Shown piece by piece: positions 29,408 through 39,335 of a DNA stretch of 64,000 nucleotides (the stretch's first letter is position 1; each line of letters opens with the position of its first letter). The DNA is from Serratia sp. PL17 (GTDB lineage: Bacteria; Pseudomonadota; Gammaproteobacteria; Enterobacterales; Enterobacteriaceae): the NCBI RefSeq assembly GCF_017832355.1, contig NZ_JAFIBY010000006.1, positions 186,001 through 250,000 of the forward strand, in the 5' to 3' direction. The position numbers were made by a program, and so were the translations under genes. The notes under the pieces are model-generated. The model was not told where the DNA came from. It did no database searches and saw nothing but the letters and a program-made list of their open reading frames with translations.

Positions 29408-30303
29408 TTGCGCGTCTCCTCATCGTGCGGCTCATCGTCTTCGTCCTCGTCGACGCGGTTAGGACCGACACCGACATAGTGGAACACGCTGGCCGCAAAG
29501 GTGGCGGCAAAGCCGATGGCCGCCAGGGGCTTCCACACGCCTTTCCAGAACGTGATCGCCGGGCTGATCGTCGGGTTATCTGGCAAACCGTGATAGAGCT
29601 GCGGTTTGTCGGCATGGTGCAGCACGTACATCACATGGGTGCCGCCTACGCCTGCCGGATCGTACAGACCGGCGTTCTGATAACCACGGCTGTTCAGCTC
29701 GCTGACGCGTTCGGCGGCGATCTCCTTCATGGCGTCCTTGGTGCCGAAATGGATGGCACCGGTCGGACAGGTCTTCACACACGCGGGCTCCTGGCCGACA
29801 TCAACGCGATCGACGCACAGGGTACATTTGTAAACCCGGTTGTCGTCCTTGTTCATGCGCGGCACATCAAAGGGGCAACCCGCGATGCAGTAACCACAGC
29901 CGATGCAGTGCTCTGACTGGAAGTCGACAATGCCGTTGGCGTACTGGATGATCGCCCCTTCCGACGGGCACGCCTTCAGGCAGCCCGGATCGGCACAGTG
30001 CATGCAGCCGTCTTTGCGGATCAGCCACTCCAGCTTGCCGTTTTCCTCCACTTCGGAGAAGCGCATCACCGTCCACGACTTGGCCGTCAGATCGGCGGGG
30101 TTATCGTATACCCCGACGTTGTGACCGATTTCATCGCGGATGTCGTTCCATTCGGAACAAGCCACCTGACAGGCCTTACAGCCGATACAGGTGGTGACAT
30201 CGATCAGTTTAGCCACTTCTTCCTGGTGGTCACGGGCGCGGGGCGCCGGCGTGAAGCCATTGGTGGCGGATTTACGAATGATGTCTTGAGATTGCATTGC
30301 CAT
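29404..30303 (-). CDS. fdoH: formate dehydrogenase-O, iron-sulfur subunit
   Basis: A 299-residue electron-transfer subunit. Four ferredoxin-type Cys clusters are visible in order: [35 protein letters not shown] and CTLCVDRV...CVKTC, enough for four [4Fe-4S] centres. A single C-terminal membrane helix ([20 protein letters not shown]) anchors it on the periplasmic face, followed by an acidic tail. It links FdoG to FdoI. A GGAG ribosome binding site lies in the 12-bp gap after fdoG. Confidence 0.96.
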   Translation of the reverse strand: MAMQSQDIIRKSATNGFTPAPRARDHQEEVAKLIDVTTCIGCKACQVACSEWNDIRDEIGHNVGVYDNPADLTAKSWTVMRFSEVEENGKLEWLIRKDGCMHCADPGCLKACPSEGAIIQYANGIVDFQSEHCIGCGYCIAGCPFDVPRMNKDDNRVYKCTLCVDRVDVGQEPACVKTCPTGAIHFGTKDAMKEIAAERVSELNSRGYQNAGLYDPAGVGGTHVMYVLHHADKPQLYHGLPDNPTISPAITFWKGVWKPLAAIGFAATFAASVFHYVGVGPNRVDEDEDDEPHDEETRK

Positions 30304-30315
30304 AATTCGTCTCCG

Positions 30316-33300
30316 TTACACCTTTTCCACGTTAACCAGGAACGCCTTGAACTCTGGCGTCTGCGTATTGGCATCACCGACAAACGGCGTCAGCGTGTTG
30401 GCAATAAAGCCTTTCTTCGCCACCCCTTCGTAACCCCAGTGGATCGGGATACCGATGGTGTCCACATCCTGACCGTGCACCTGCAAGGTACGAATACGCT
30501 TGGTCACTACAGCCTTGGCCTTGATAAAGCCGCGGTTGGAGCTGACCTTCACCGTATCGCCATGCTGGATGCCTTTTTTCGCCGCCAGCGACTCGCCAAT
30601 TTCCACAAACTGCTCCGGCTGCGCGATAGCGTTTAGCACCGCATGCTTGGTCCAGTAGTGGAAGTGTTCGGTCAACCGGTACGTCGTACCGACATACGGG
30701 AACTTGTCGGAGGTTCCCATCGCCGCCAGATCGTCCTTGAACACCCGCGCCGCCGGGTTGGAAACCACGTTCGGGTGCAGCGGGTTAGTGCCGAGCGGCG
30801 TTTCAAACGGCTCGTAGTGTTCCGGGAACGGCCCTTCCGCCATTTTATCGACGGCAAACAAGCGGCCCATGCCTTCTGGCTGCATGATGAATGGTCCGAC
30901 GTCACTGCCTGGTGCAGCGGCACTGTAGTCCGGGATATCCACCCCGCCCCACTTGGCACCGTCCCACTCCAGCAACTGACGTTTTGGATCCCAAGGCTTG
31001 CCTTGCGGATCGGCCGAAGCACGGTTGTACAGAATGCGGCGATTGAGCGGCCAAGCCCAGGCCCAGCCCAGCGTATTGCCGAGGCCAGACGGATCGGCAT
31101 TGTCGCGTCGCGCCATCTGGTTACCGGCCTGCGTCCAGCTACCGGCGAAGATCCAACAGCCGCTGGCAGTGGTACCGTCATCGCGCAGATGCGCAAAAGT
31201 ACTGAGTTGCTCACCCTTCTTCGCCAACACTTTGCCGTCAGCATCGAGGATATCTGCCAATGCCTTGCCGTTGCTTTCCATCGCCACTTCTTCCGAAGCG
31301 GGATCTTCCGGCGTCAGGTAATCCCAGGTCATGTTCAGTACCTGCTCCGGCACTGCACCGCCATCACGCGCATACATCTCACGCAGACGCATGAAGATGC
31401 CCGCCAGGATTTCCCCGTCGTGCTTCGCCTCACCTGGGGCATCAGCCCCTTTCCAGTGCCATTGCAGCCAGCGCCCGGAGTTCACGATAGACCCGTTTTC
31501 TTCGGCGAAGCAGCTGGACGGCAAACGGAATACCTCGGTTTGAATCTTCGACGGATCGACGTCGTTAAATTCGCCGTGGTTCTGCCAGAAGTTGGACGTT
31601 TCGGTATTGAGTGGATCAATGGTCACAAGGAACTTCAGTTTTGACAGCGACGCCACCACCTTGTTCTTGTTCGGGAACGACGCCACCGGGTTGAAGCCCT
31701 GGCAGAAGTAACCGTTGACCTTGCCTTGTGACATCAGCTCGAAGTACTGCAACACATCGTAGCCTTTGTCCCACTTCGGCAACCAGTCAAAGCCCCAACT
31801 GTTGTCCTTCTGCGCCTTATCACCGTAGAAGCTCTTCATCATGCTGACGAAGAATTTCGGGTAGTTGCTCCAGTAGTTCACCTGGCCCGGCAACACCGCT
31901 TTCGGCGTGTTTGCTTTCAGGTAAGTGTCGATATCGGTCTGCTTTTCTGAAGGCAATGTCATATAGCCTGGCAGGCTCTGTGACAGCAGGCCCAGATCGG
32001 TCAGCCCCTGGATATTGGAGTGGCCACGTAGCGCATTGACGCCACCGCCAGCCATACCCATGTTGCCGAGCAACAGCTGGATCATTGCCATGGTGCGAAT
32101 GTTCTGTGCGCCGACCGAGTGCTGAGTCCAGCCCAGGGCGTACAGGAACGACGCGGTTTTATCCGCCACGCACGTTTCGGCAATGTATTCGCACACCTTG
32201 ATGAAATCGTCGGTAGGCGTACCGCAGATGTTGTTCACCACCTCTGGCGTATAACGGCTGACGTGCTGTTTCAGCATGTTCCACACGCAACGCGGATCCT
32301 GCAGCGTCAGATCACGCTTGGCAAAGCCGTTTTCATCGAGCTGGTAGTTCCAGGTGGTTTTATCGTACTTGCGGTTTTCTGCATCGTAACCGCTGAACAG
32401 GCCATCTTCGAAGGTGAAGTCTTCTCGCACCAGCAAGCTGGCGTTGGTGTAGGCGTGAACGTATTCGCGGTTAATTTTGTCGTTGGTCATCAGGTACAGC
32501 AACACACCCGACAGGAAAGCAATGTCGGTCCCGGAACGAATAGGCGTGTAAAAATCCGCCACCGATGCGGTACGGGTAAAGCGCGGATCGATCACGATCA
32601 GCTTGGCTTTATTATGAATTTTGGCTTCCATCGCCCAGCGGAACCCCACCGGATGCGCTTCCGCCGCATTACCGCCCATGACGATAATCAGATTCGCGTT
32701 CTTGATATCAACCCAGTGGTTGGTCATCGCACCGCGACCAAATGTTGGAGCAAGACTTGCTACCGTTGGTCCGTGTCAGACACGTGCTTGGTTGTCTACG
32801 GCAAGCATGCCGAGAGCGCGACTAAATTTTTGGGTCAAATACCCGGTTTCGTTACTGGATGCGGAGGCACACAACATGCCGGTGCTGAGCCAGCGGTTGA
32901 CGGTCACGCCCTGTTCGTTCGTTTTCACGAAATTGGCGTCACGGTCTTCTTTCATCAGCTTGGCGATGCGCGTGAAGGCGTCGTCCCAAGTGAGGCGTTG
33001 CCATTTGTCAGAGCCTGGCGCACGGTATTCTGGATACTGAAGACGGCTTGCACTGTGGATAAAGTCGACCAGACCCGCGCCTTTCGGGCAAAGCGCGCCG
33101 CGGTTGACCGGGTGATCCGGGTCCCCTTCAATGTGGAAAATGCTTTCTTTGGCGTTTTTGGCGCCATCACCAAGGCTGTACATCAACAGCCCACAGCCGA
33201 CGGAACAATACGTACAGGTATTACGGGTTTCACGGGCGCGCAGCAGTTTGTACTGCCGGGTTTCCGCTAACGCGACTTCTGGGGCAAAACCCAGCGCAGC

Positions 33301-33363
33301 CACCGTCGTTCCTGCCATACCGCCAGCGCAGATCTTAAAGAACTGCCTTCTGCTGACCTGCAT
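30316..33363 (-). CDS. fdoG: formate dehydrogenase-O catalytic subunit, selenoprotein
   Basis: A 1015-residue molybdopterin enzyme that oxidises formate in the periplasm. It begins with a twin-arginine signal (SRRQFFK). The reading frame is interrupted by a single TGA at 32776-32778, codon 196, in the context ARV-UGA-HGPTVASLAPTFG. This is the active-site selenocysteine of FdnG/FdoG, at the same residue number as in E. coli, so the gene is one intact selenoprotein and not two fragments. A [4Fe-4S] Cys set lies at CTYCSVGCGLLMY. It heads fdoG-fdoH-fdoI-fdhE and is divergent from fdhD (145-bp gap). Confidence 0.97.
32738..32778 (-). other. selenocysteine UGA codon and bacterial SECIS hairpin
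   Basis: Fourteen bases after the UGA (32776-32778) the mRNA can fold as AGCAA-GUC-UUGCU (32749-32761), the short stem with a GU-containing apical loop expected of an enterobacterial SECIS read by SelB. The surrounding bases are almost those of E. coli fdnG/fdoG. Confidence 0.85.
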
Positions 33364-33508
33364 GGGGGTCTCCTTTCACTCGCGATTGTCACATTGTTTC
33401 AAATGGCGCTTTCCCCCTGGAAGCGGGAAGCGCTAAAATTACTGTTGTTTTTACGGTGGCAATATTACCACAGCGTGTATGTGGTTGTTACAAACAGGTG
33501 CCAGTTAA

Positions 33509-34336
33509 GTGAACAATATAAACTCAGACCAACTTATAAATGAGACACAGCTCACAGGGGTGACCCAGGCTCAGGTTCATCAACGCGGGCAACTCGCCAC
33601 CGCACAGCCGGACTGGCTGGCGGAAGAAGTCCCGGTCGCGCTGGTCTATAACGGCATCTCTCACGTGGTCATGATGTGCACGCCCAAAGATCTGGAGGCA
33701 TTCGCCCTGGGTTTTTCCCTGTCGGAAGGCATCATCGAATCACCACGCGATATCTACAGTATAGAGATTAACCAAACCTGTAACGGGCTGGAGGTACAAA
33801 TAGAGCTCTCCAGCCGTCGTTTTACCGGTTTGAAGGCACGCCGTCGCGCCATGGCAGGCCGCACCGGCTGCGGCGTATGTGGTATTGAACAGTTGGCGGA
33901 TATTTTCCGTCCGCTGCCTGCACTACCTTTCACCCAGCGCTTTTCCCTCACCCATCTTGATTCCGCATTGAAACAACTGCGAGAAGTGCAGGAAGTGGGG
34001 CAACTGACCGGTTGCACCCATGCCGCCGCCTGGTTATCGCCGCAAGGGGAATTGCTCGGTGGATGTGAAGACGTTGGCCGTCATGTTGCCCTGGATAAGC
34101 TGCTCGGCGTCCGTGCACAACAGGGTTGGCAGCAGGGTGCGGTATTAACGTCCAGCCGTGCCAGCTATGAAATGGTGCAGAAGGCTGCGATGTGTGGCGT
34201 GGAGATTTTGTTCGTGGTGTCTGCGGCAACCTCGCTGGCCGTGGAGATCGCCGAACGCAGCAACCTCACGTTGGTCGGCTTCAGTAAACCCGGCCGTGCC
34301 ACGGTGTTTACCCACCCGCAGCGCATTGTTGATTAG
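33509..34336 (+). CDS. fdhD: formate dehydrogenase sulfurtransferase FdhD
   Basis: A 275-residue accessory protein (E. coli 277) that transfers sulfur from IscS to the molybdenum cofactor of formate dehydrogenase. The functional cysteine pair is intact at C121 and C124 (GCGVCGIE). Other family segments include [41 protein letters not shown] and [13 protein letters not shown]. It is divergent from fdoG, the E. coli arrangement, placing the maturation factor beside its client. Confidence 0.96.
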   Translation: MNNINSDQLINETQLTGVTQAQVHQRGQLATAQPDWLAEEVPVALVYNGISHVVMMCTPKDLEAFALGFSLSEGIIESPRDIYSIEINQTCNGLEVQIELSSRRFTGLKARRRAMAGRTGCGVCGIEQLADIFRPLPALPFTQRFSLTHLDSALKQLREVQEVGQLTGCTHAAAWLSPQGELLGGCEDVGRHVALDKLLGVRAQQGWQQGAVLTSSRASYEMVQKAAMCGVEILFVVSAATSLAVEIAERSNLTLVGFSKPGRATVFTHPQRIVD

Positions 34337-34364
34337 GCTAAAGCCACACAATAAGTAGGGCATT

Positions 34365-34383
34365 GATAATCATTTTCAATATC
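34365..34383. promoter_or_regulatory. Fur box upstream of sodA
   Basis: GATAATCATTTTCAATATC matches the 19-bp Fur consensus GATAATGATAATCATTATC at 15 positions. It lies about 80 bp before the sodA start. Fur repression of sodA is known in E. coli. Confidence 0.65.
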
Positions 34384-34463
34384 ATTTAAATAACTATAAT
34401 GATCCGACTGCTTACGCGGTGCTCACATAATGCGCCGCCCATATACCCTTGGAGATGATGATT

Positions 34464-35084
34464 ATGAGTTACTCACTGCCATCCCTGCCGTACGCCTACG
34501 ACGCACTGGAACCGCATTTCGACAAGCAGACGATGGAAATCCATCACACCAAACACCACCAGACTTACGTTAACAACGCCAACACCGTGCTGGAAGCTTA
34601 CCCAGAACTGGCTCAATACAGCGTTGAAGAACTGATCCAGGATCTGGATAAAGTGCCTGCTGACAAGCGCACCTTCATGCGTAACAACGCTGGCGGTCAC
34701 GCTAACCACAGCCTGTTCTGGAAAGGCCTGAAAATCGGCACCACCCTGGGTGGCGATCTGAAAGCGGCTATCGAACGTGATTTCGGCAGCGTTGAGAAAT
34801 TCCAGGAAGAGTTCGAGAAAGCCGCAGCGACCCGCTTCGGTTCAGGTTGGGCTTGGCTGGTGCTGAAAGGCGACAAACTGGCTGTAGTCTCTACCGCTAA
34901 CCAAGACAGCCCGCTGATGGGCGAAGCCGTTGCCGGCGCTTCAGGTTTCCCAATCGTGGGCCTGGACGTGTGGGAACACGCTTACTACCTGAAATATCAA
35001 AACAAACGTCCAGACTACATCAAAGCATTCTGGAACGTGGTTAACTGGGATGAAGCCGCTGCACGCTTCGCTGCGAAGAAGTAA
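34464..35084 (+). CDS. sodA: superoxide dismutase [Mn]
   Basis: A 206-residue cytoplasmic Mn-superoxide dismutase, nearly co-linear with E. coli SodA. The metal ligands are visible: His27 (HHTKHHQTY), His in [10 protein letters not shown], and Asp/His in LDVWEHAYY. The start at 34464 ([17 protein letters not shown]) has GGAG 9 bases upstream; the earlier in-frame codons at 34449 lie in the ribosome-binding region. A Fur box is at 34365-34383 and a clear terminator follows at 35104-35130. Confidence 0.98.
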   Translation: MSYSLPSLPYAYDALEPHFDKQTMEIHHTKHHQTYVNNANTVLEAYPELAQYSVEELIQDLDKVPADKRTFMRNNAGGHANHSLFWKGLKIGTTLGGDLKAAIERDFGSVEKFQEEFEKAAATRFGSGWAWLVLKGDKLAVVSTANQDSPLMGEAVAGASGFPIVGLDVWEHAYYLKYQNKRPDYIKAFWNVVNWDEAAARFAAKK

Positions 35085-35103
35085 TTCGCACCCGGCAATA
35101 AAG

Positions 35104-35130
35104 ATACCCGCTTAATGCGGGTATTTTTTT
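35104..35130 (+). terminator. sodA terminator
   Basis: ATACCCGC, loop TTAAT, GCGGGTAT, followed by TTTTTT: a classical intrinsic terminator 19 bp after the stop. Confidence 0.9.
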
Positions 35131-35208
35131 GACCAAAATTCGCTAAAGTTTGACCGCTCTTTGCCGATGGTTTGTTCAATTGACGTTCGCCCGGAAAGGA
35201 AAATCATT

Positions 35209-37137
35209 ATGGCGGCATTGCAAACATTGGCAGGAAAGTTCGTTCATCTCACCGTCGGTAAAAAGCTCGGTCTCGGATTTGGTCTCATGCTGTTGCTGAC
35301 CGCAATCATCGCCGGTACTGGCGCACAGTATCTCCATATCATTGAATCACGGGCCTATCGCATCGATTTTAGCAATCGTCTGAACGACGAAATCAATCAG
35401 GCCAAATATAACCGTGCGCTCTTCGGGCAAACCTACAAACCGGAATACCTCAACAATAACCGCACCAGCATCGAAAATGCGGTGAAGCTGATCAACCAGG
35501 GCCAGAACCTGAATTGGGATCCTCAGAGCAAAAAAGACCTTCAGCGTTTGGTCGTGCTGATCAGCCAATACCAGCAGCAGCAAAACGCCTTCGAAAAGGC
35601 GGTGGCGGCGAAAGATGCCGTGCGCCAAAGCTGGAACATGTCGGAAGTGCAGGACAACCTGAACCAGGTGGAGCGCCAACTTACTAATGGTGACCTGCAG
35701 CTGGCCTTTATTCAGTTGAACCAGAAGCTGACGCTGGTGCGCTACGGGGCACGCGGCCTGTTACTGAGCCTGAGCGCCGAATCCGAAGCACCGCTGATCG
35801 CAGCAATTGACGACGCACGTAGCGCCGCAAATGCGCTGAGCCGACGGCTCAGCGACGCCCAACGTCCTCTGCTGCAACCCTTGCTGACCGCTCTCGACGA
35901 CTATAAAAACCGCATTGAAGCCTACCTGCCGGCCTATCAACAGGAACAGTTAATCAGCCAGCGTCTGGGCAACAGTGCGCAGGAAGTCGGCACACTGGTC
36001 AACGCCTTCTTACAGGATGAATTGACGCAAACCCATAACGACATCAATTCGGCACAGATGCAAATGGGCATTACCACGCTGATTGCCATCATCGTCGGCT
36101 TGCTGGTTGCCTGGCGTATCACATTGCAGATCACCCGGCCGCTGCAAAGCACTCTCGCGCTGGCGGAACGCATCGCCAGTGGCGATCTGCGGCAGGCACA
36201 GACCAGCACCCGTCGTGATGAACTGGGCCAGTTACTGAACGCCGTCGCGGCCATGAGCCAAAACCTGCGCGATATGATTGAGAAAATCCAGATGGGGGTC
36301 AGCCAGGTGTCCACCGCCGCCGCAGAGATTGCCGCGGGTAATACCGATTTGTCCTCACGTACTGAACAACAGGCTGCCGCAGTGGAAGAGACGGCCGCCA
36401 GCATGGAGCAACTGACCGCTACGGTGAAACAAAACGCCGAAAACGCCCACCACGCCAATCAGTTGGCCACCGATGCGTCACAAACGGCCCAGCAGGGCGG
36501 CAAGCTGGTCGAGAATGTGGTTAGCACGATGCGCGACATTTCCAGCAGTTCGCAGCGAATCGCCGAAATTACTACCCTGATCAACGGCATTGCTTTCCAG
36601 ACCAATATTCTGGCGCTTAACGCGGCAGTAGAAGCCGCGCGCGCCGGGGAGCAAGGCCGCGGCTTCTCGGTAGTGGCCAGCGAGGTCCGTAATCTGGCAC
36701 AGCGCAGCGCCCAGGCAGCGAAAGAGATCGAAGGACTGATTACCGAATCCGTCAGTCGGGTACAGACCGGTACCACCCTGGTGGAAAACACCGGCAATAC
36801 CATGGAGCAAATTGTCCTGTCAGTTACCCATGTGCGTGACATTATGGCGGAAATCGCCGCAGCCTCCGACGAGCAAACCCGCGGCATCGCCCAAATCGGC
36901 CAAGCCATTGTCGAAATGGATCACACCACCCAGCAGAACGCCGCGTTGGTGGAAGAATCTGCCGCCGCTGCCGACTCCCTGGAAGAACAGGCGGAAATGC
37001 TGCTGCAAAGCGTGTCGGTGTTCCGTTTGGCGGAGCAGCAGGCACCTGCTGCGGTGAGAACCTCAGCACCGAAAGCCTCAACCAGTAAACAACCTGTCCC
37101 CCATACCGACGCACAAGACAACTGGACTACGTTCTAA
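35209..37137 (+). CDS. methyl-accepting chemotaxis protein with CheR/CheB tether
   Basis: A 642-residue transmembrane chemoreceptor. After a first membrane helix (about residues 17-40) a long, mostly helical periplasmic region (about 45-283) follows, longer than the four-helix sensor of Tar/Tsr and suggestive of a helical bimodular (HBM) type. A second helix (about 285-305), a HAMP domain and the cytoplasmic signalling domain follow, with the hairpin tip [20 protein letters not shown] near residue 475. The C-terminus NWTTF is the pentapeptide tether for CheR/CheB, as in high-abundance receptors. The ligand is unknown. The ATG at 35209 has AAGGAAA upstream. Confidence 0.92.
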   Translation: MAALQTLAGKFVHLTVGKKLGLGFGLMLLLTAIIAGTGAQYLHIIESRAYRIDFSNRLNDEINQAKYNRALFGQTYKPEYLNNNRTSIENAVKLINQGQNLNWDPQSKKDLQRLVVLISQYQQQQNAFEKAVAAKDAVRQSWNMSEVQDNLNQVERQLTNGDLQLAFIQLNQKLTLVRYGARGLLLSLSAESEAPLIAAIDDARSAANALSRRLSDAQRPLLQPLLTALDDYKNRIEAYLPAYQQEQLISQRLGNSAQEVGTLVNAFLQDELTQTHNDINSAQMQMGITTLIAIIVGLLVAWRITLQITRPLQSTLALAERIASGDLRQAQTSTRRDELGQLLNAVAAMSQNLRDMIEKIQMGVSQVSTAAAEIAAGNTDLSSRTEQQAAAVEETAASMEQLTATVKQNAENAHHANQLATDASQTAQQGGKLVENVVSTMRDISSSSQRIAEITTLINGIAFQTNILALNAAVEAARAGEQGRGFSVVASEVRNLAQRSAQAAKEIEGLITESVSRVQTGTTLVENTGNTMEQIVLSVTHVRDIMAEIAAASDEQTRGIAQIGQAIVEMDHTTQQNAALVEESAAAADSLEEQAEMLLQSVSVFRLAEQQAPAAVRTSAPKASTSKQPVPHTDAQDNWTTF

Positions 37138-37143
37138 TGATCT

Positions 37144-37167
37144 CCCGCCCGAAACCTCTCGGGCGGG
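37144..37167 (+). terminator. terminator after the chemoreceptor gene
   Basis: CCCGCCCGA (37144-37152) and TCGGGCGGG (37159-37167) form a perfect 9-bp stem, followed by TTATTGTT. Confidence 0.75.
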
Positions 37168-37230
37168 TTATTGTTCCCCTCTACCAACTCAGGCTATGCT
37201 TGTCCATCGACGCGAGACATGGAGGCGCAT

Positions 37231-37902
37231 ATGCATCAACCTGAGGTTTATATCGGCACTGTCCAACCCTACGAAGGCGGGCGGCCTAGCGGCATCGCCA
37301 AGCGCTTGGTGGACGGTGCAGTCAAGCTGACCCCGCTTGGCCTGGAAGGCGACGAACAGGCGGAGAAAAGTTATCACGGCGGGCCAGACCGCGCGCTGTG
37401 CCACTATCCACGTGAGCATTATGACCACTGGCGTGAACAGTTCCCGGCGCAGGCCGAACAGTTCAGCGCACCCGCTTTTGGCGAGAATATCTCTACCCTG
37501 GGGCTGACCGAACACAACGTGTTTATGGGTGACATCTTCCGCTGGGGCGAAGCGCTGATCCAAGTCACCCAGCCACGCTCCCCCTGCTTCAAGCTCAACT
37601 ACCATTTTGATATCGATGACATTTCAGTGCTGATGCAGCAAAGTGGCCGGTGTGGCTGGCTGTACCGCGTGGTGTCTGCCGGTAAAGTCAGCGGCGATCA
37701 TCCGCTGGAACGGGTCATGCGCAACAGTGATGTTTCTGTCGCAGAAGCCATTAGCATCGCCTGGCATATGCCGTTTGATGAAGAGCAATATCGCCGCCTG
37801 CTGGCCGTTGCTGGGCTATCTGCCAGTTGGAGCAAAACCATGCTCACGCGTATCACCGAAGGCCGTCTCGAAGACTTTAATCGCCGTTTGTTGGGCCGCT
37901 AA
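37231..37902 (+). CDS. yiiM: MOSC-domain protein YiiM
   Basis: A 223-residue MOSC (molybdenum cofactor sulfurase C-terminal) protein closely matching E. coli YiiM: GLEGDEQAEK, HGGPDRALCHYPREHY, FGENIST and QPRSPCFKLNYHFD with the conserved Cys that ligates molybdenum cofactor. Such proteins detoxify N-hydroxylated bases such as 6-N-hydroxylaminopurine. The ATG at 37231 has GGAGG about 6 bases upstream. It is close to sodA, as in E. coli. Confidence 0.93.
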   Translation: MHQPEVYIGTVQPYEGGRPSGIAKRLVDGAVKLTPLGLEGDEQAEKSYHGGPDRALCHYPREHYDHWREQFPAQAEQFSAPAFGENISTLGLTEHNVFMGDIFRWGEALIQVTQPRSPCFKLNYHFDIDDISVLMQQSGRCGWLYRVVSAGKVSGDHPLERVMRNSDVSVAEAISIAWHMPFDEEQYRRLLAVAGLSASWSKTMLTRITEGRLEDFNRRLLGR

Positions 37903-38013
37903 ATAGGTTGTTGGGAATAAACGTGGCGCGGCATGCTGCGCCACCCCTTTTCATCCGCCTATACTGTTCAGCGTCGGTCGTTCCGACAACCTCTTTCAGG
38001 CAGGAGCAACGTT

Positions 38014-38793
38014 ATGAACACCTCGTCTCATCCGATCCACCATGCCGCAGCCGCGGGTTACCAGGCCAACGCCGATCGTTACGTTAAAGGACGGCCGGAT
38101 TATCCACCGGAGATCGCTGCCTGGCTGCGCGATACCATCGGCCTTCATGCAGGTATGACGGTGATCGATCTTGGGGCCGGCACCGGCAAGTTCACCCCAC
38201 GCTTACTGGAAACGGGGGCGCAGGTCATCGCCGTTGAACCCGTGGCACAGATGCTGGAAAAACTCTCGGCAGCGCTGCCGCAGGTGAAGACATTGGCGGG
38301 CACGGCCGAGTCGATCCCGCTGCCGGATGAGTCGGTTGACGCAGTGGTCTGCGCGCAGTCTTTCCATTGGTTTGCCACGCCGAAGGCGTTGGCCGAGATC
38401 CAACGTATCCTCAAGCCCGGTGGCAAGCTTGGTTTGGTGTGGAATATGCGTGATGCTCGCGTGAGCTGGGTACGTAAGCTGAATCAGATTGTCGACCGCC
38501 ACGAAGGCGACGCGCCGCGTTTCTACACCGGCGAATGGCGTAAACTTTTCCCGTTCAAAGGGCTGGATGCGCTACAAGAGCAGGTATTTATGCTTGGCCA
38601 TCAAGGCGCGATAGAGGATGTGATTTATAACCGGGTGCGTTCCACCAGCTTTATCGCCGCGTTGCCGCAGCAACAGCAAGAACAGGTGATCGATCAGATT
38701 CGGCAATTGGTGGCAGAAGAGGGGGAGTTGCAAGGCAGAGAAACCGTCACTGTGCCCTATCAGACCAAGGCGTATTTCACCACCAAGCTATAA
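38014..38793 (+). CDS. class I SAM-dependent methyltransferase
   Basis: A 259-residue methyltransferase. SAM-binding motif I is VIDLGAGTGKFTPRLLE, with the acidic end of strand 2 at VIAVEP and a motif IV-like DAVVCAQSFHWF; it belongs to the UbiE/COQ5-like type 11 group. The substrate cannot be read from sequence. AGGAG lies 8 bases before the ATG at 38014. It stands alone between yiiM and yibL, with an intergenic repeat (38804-38893) after it. Confidence 0.88.
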   Translation: MNTSSHPIHHAAAAGYQANADRYVKGRPDYPPEIAAWLRDTIGLHAGMTVIDLGAGTGKFTPRLLETGAQVIAVEPVAQMLEKLSAALPQVKTLAGTAESIPLPDESVDAVVCAQSFHWFATPKALAEIQRILKPGGKLGLVWNMRDARVSWVRKLNQIVDRHEGDAPRFYTGEWRKLFPFKGLDALQEQVFMLGHQGAIEDVIYNRVRSTSFIAALPQQQQEQVIDQIRQLVAEEGELQGRETVTVPYQTKAYFTTKL

Positions 38794-38803
38794 CGCTGGG
38801 CGC

Positions 38804-38893
38804 CACATAGCCAAAATAATCGGCGTTGCGGCAAGAACTCCCGTCACAGACGCAAGTCAGTGACGGGGAATTCAACGTCAGTGATGACGGGTA
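38804..38893. repeat. intergenic repeat, family 1 (copy C, short)
   Basis: ACATAGCCAAAATAATCGGCGTTG...GTGATGACGGGTAC: the terminal sequences match copies A and B, with a shorter interior containing CCCGTCAC...GTGACGGG. It lies between the convergent methyltransferase and yibL. Confidence 0.65.
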
Positions 38894-38900
38894 CCGGCGA

Positions 38901-39263
38901 TCAGAAGGCTTTTTTGGCGTAGCCGGTGACCACTTTCAGGCCCATCTCACGGCCCAGCGCAGTCATCGGATGCACCACGATCAGGCCGCGCACGTTTTTC
39001 TTCAACGTGCCCATATCCGCCTGTTCTTTCTTGGTGATTTCACGGCTGAACGGCAATTGGTTCAGCTTTTGCGCTTCTGCACTCAGCTTCTCAACGCGAA
39101 CGCCTTTCAAACGTTCGATTTCCGCTGCCAGCTTCTCTTTTTCTTTGGTGTGCTGCGCAATCAAATCAAGATTACCCTGTTGGATCACAAGGGTGTCTTT
39201 GTGGTTCAGTGCGTCCAGCAGGTCGCTAAGGCGCTTAATCTCTGCCTTTTCTATCTCTTTCAT
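38901..39263 (-). CDS. yibL: ribosome-associated protein YibL
   Basis: A 120-residue protein very similar to E. coli YibL (DUF2810): [14 protein letters not shown], an amphipathic coiled-coil N-terminal half rich in Lys/Glu, then [10 protein letters not shown] and [18 protein letters not shown]. YibL has been found associated with ribosomes; a precise role is not settled. The start at 39263 aligns with E. coli. In E. coli it also lies near mtlADR, but here a MocR-like gene and an exporter intervene. Confidence 0.93.
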   Translation of the reverse strand: MKEIEKAEIKRLSDLLDALNHKDTLVIQQGNLDLIAQHTKEKEKLAAEIERLKGVRVEKLSAEAQKLNQLPFSREITKKEQADMGTLKKNVRGLIVVHPMTALGREMGLKVVTGYAKKAF

Positions 39264-39335
39264 GGTGTCTGGCCTGTTGTGCCTGTACGGCACGCTAATC
39301 AATGATGCCCACATTGTAGCAAAATGCGCGCGTGG

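Noticed and set aside
32728-32778. fdoG read as two genes or a pseudogene with a premature stop
   Set aside because: The TGA is the known selenocysteine codon, with a SECIS hairpin following and selA/selB/selC present.
30643-33270. Two long plus-strand frames (333 and 383 codons) opposite fdoG
   Set aside because: Products of GC-rich codon bias on the opposite strand; fdoG is conserved over its whole length.
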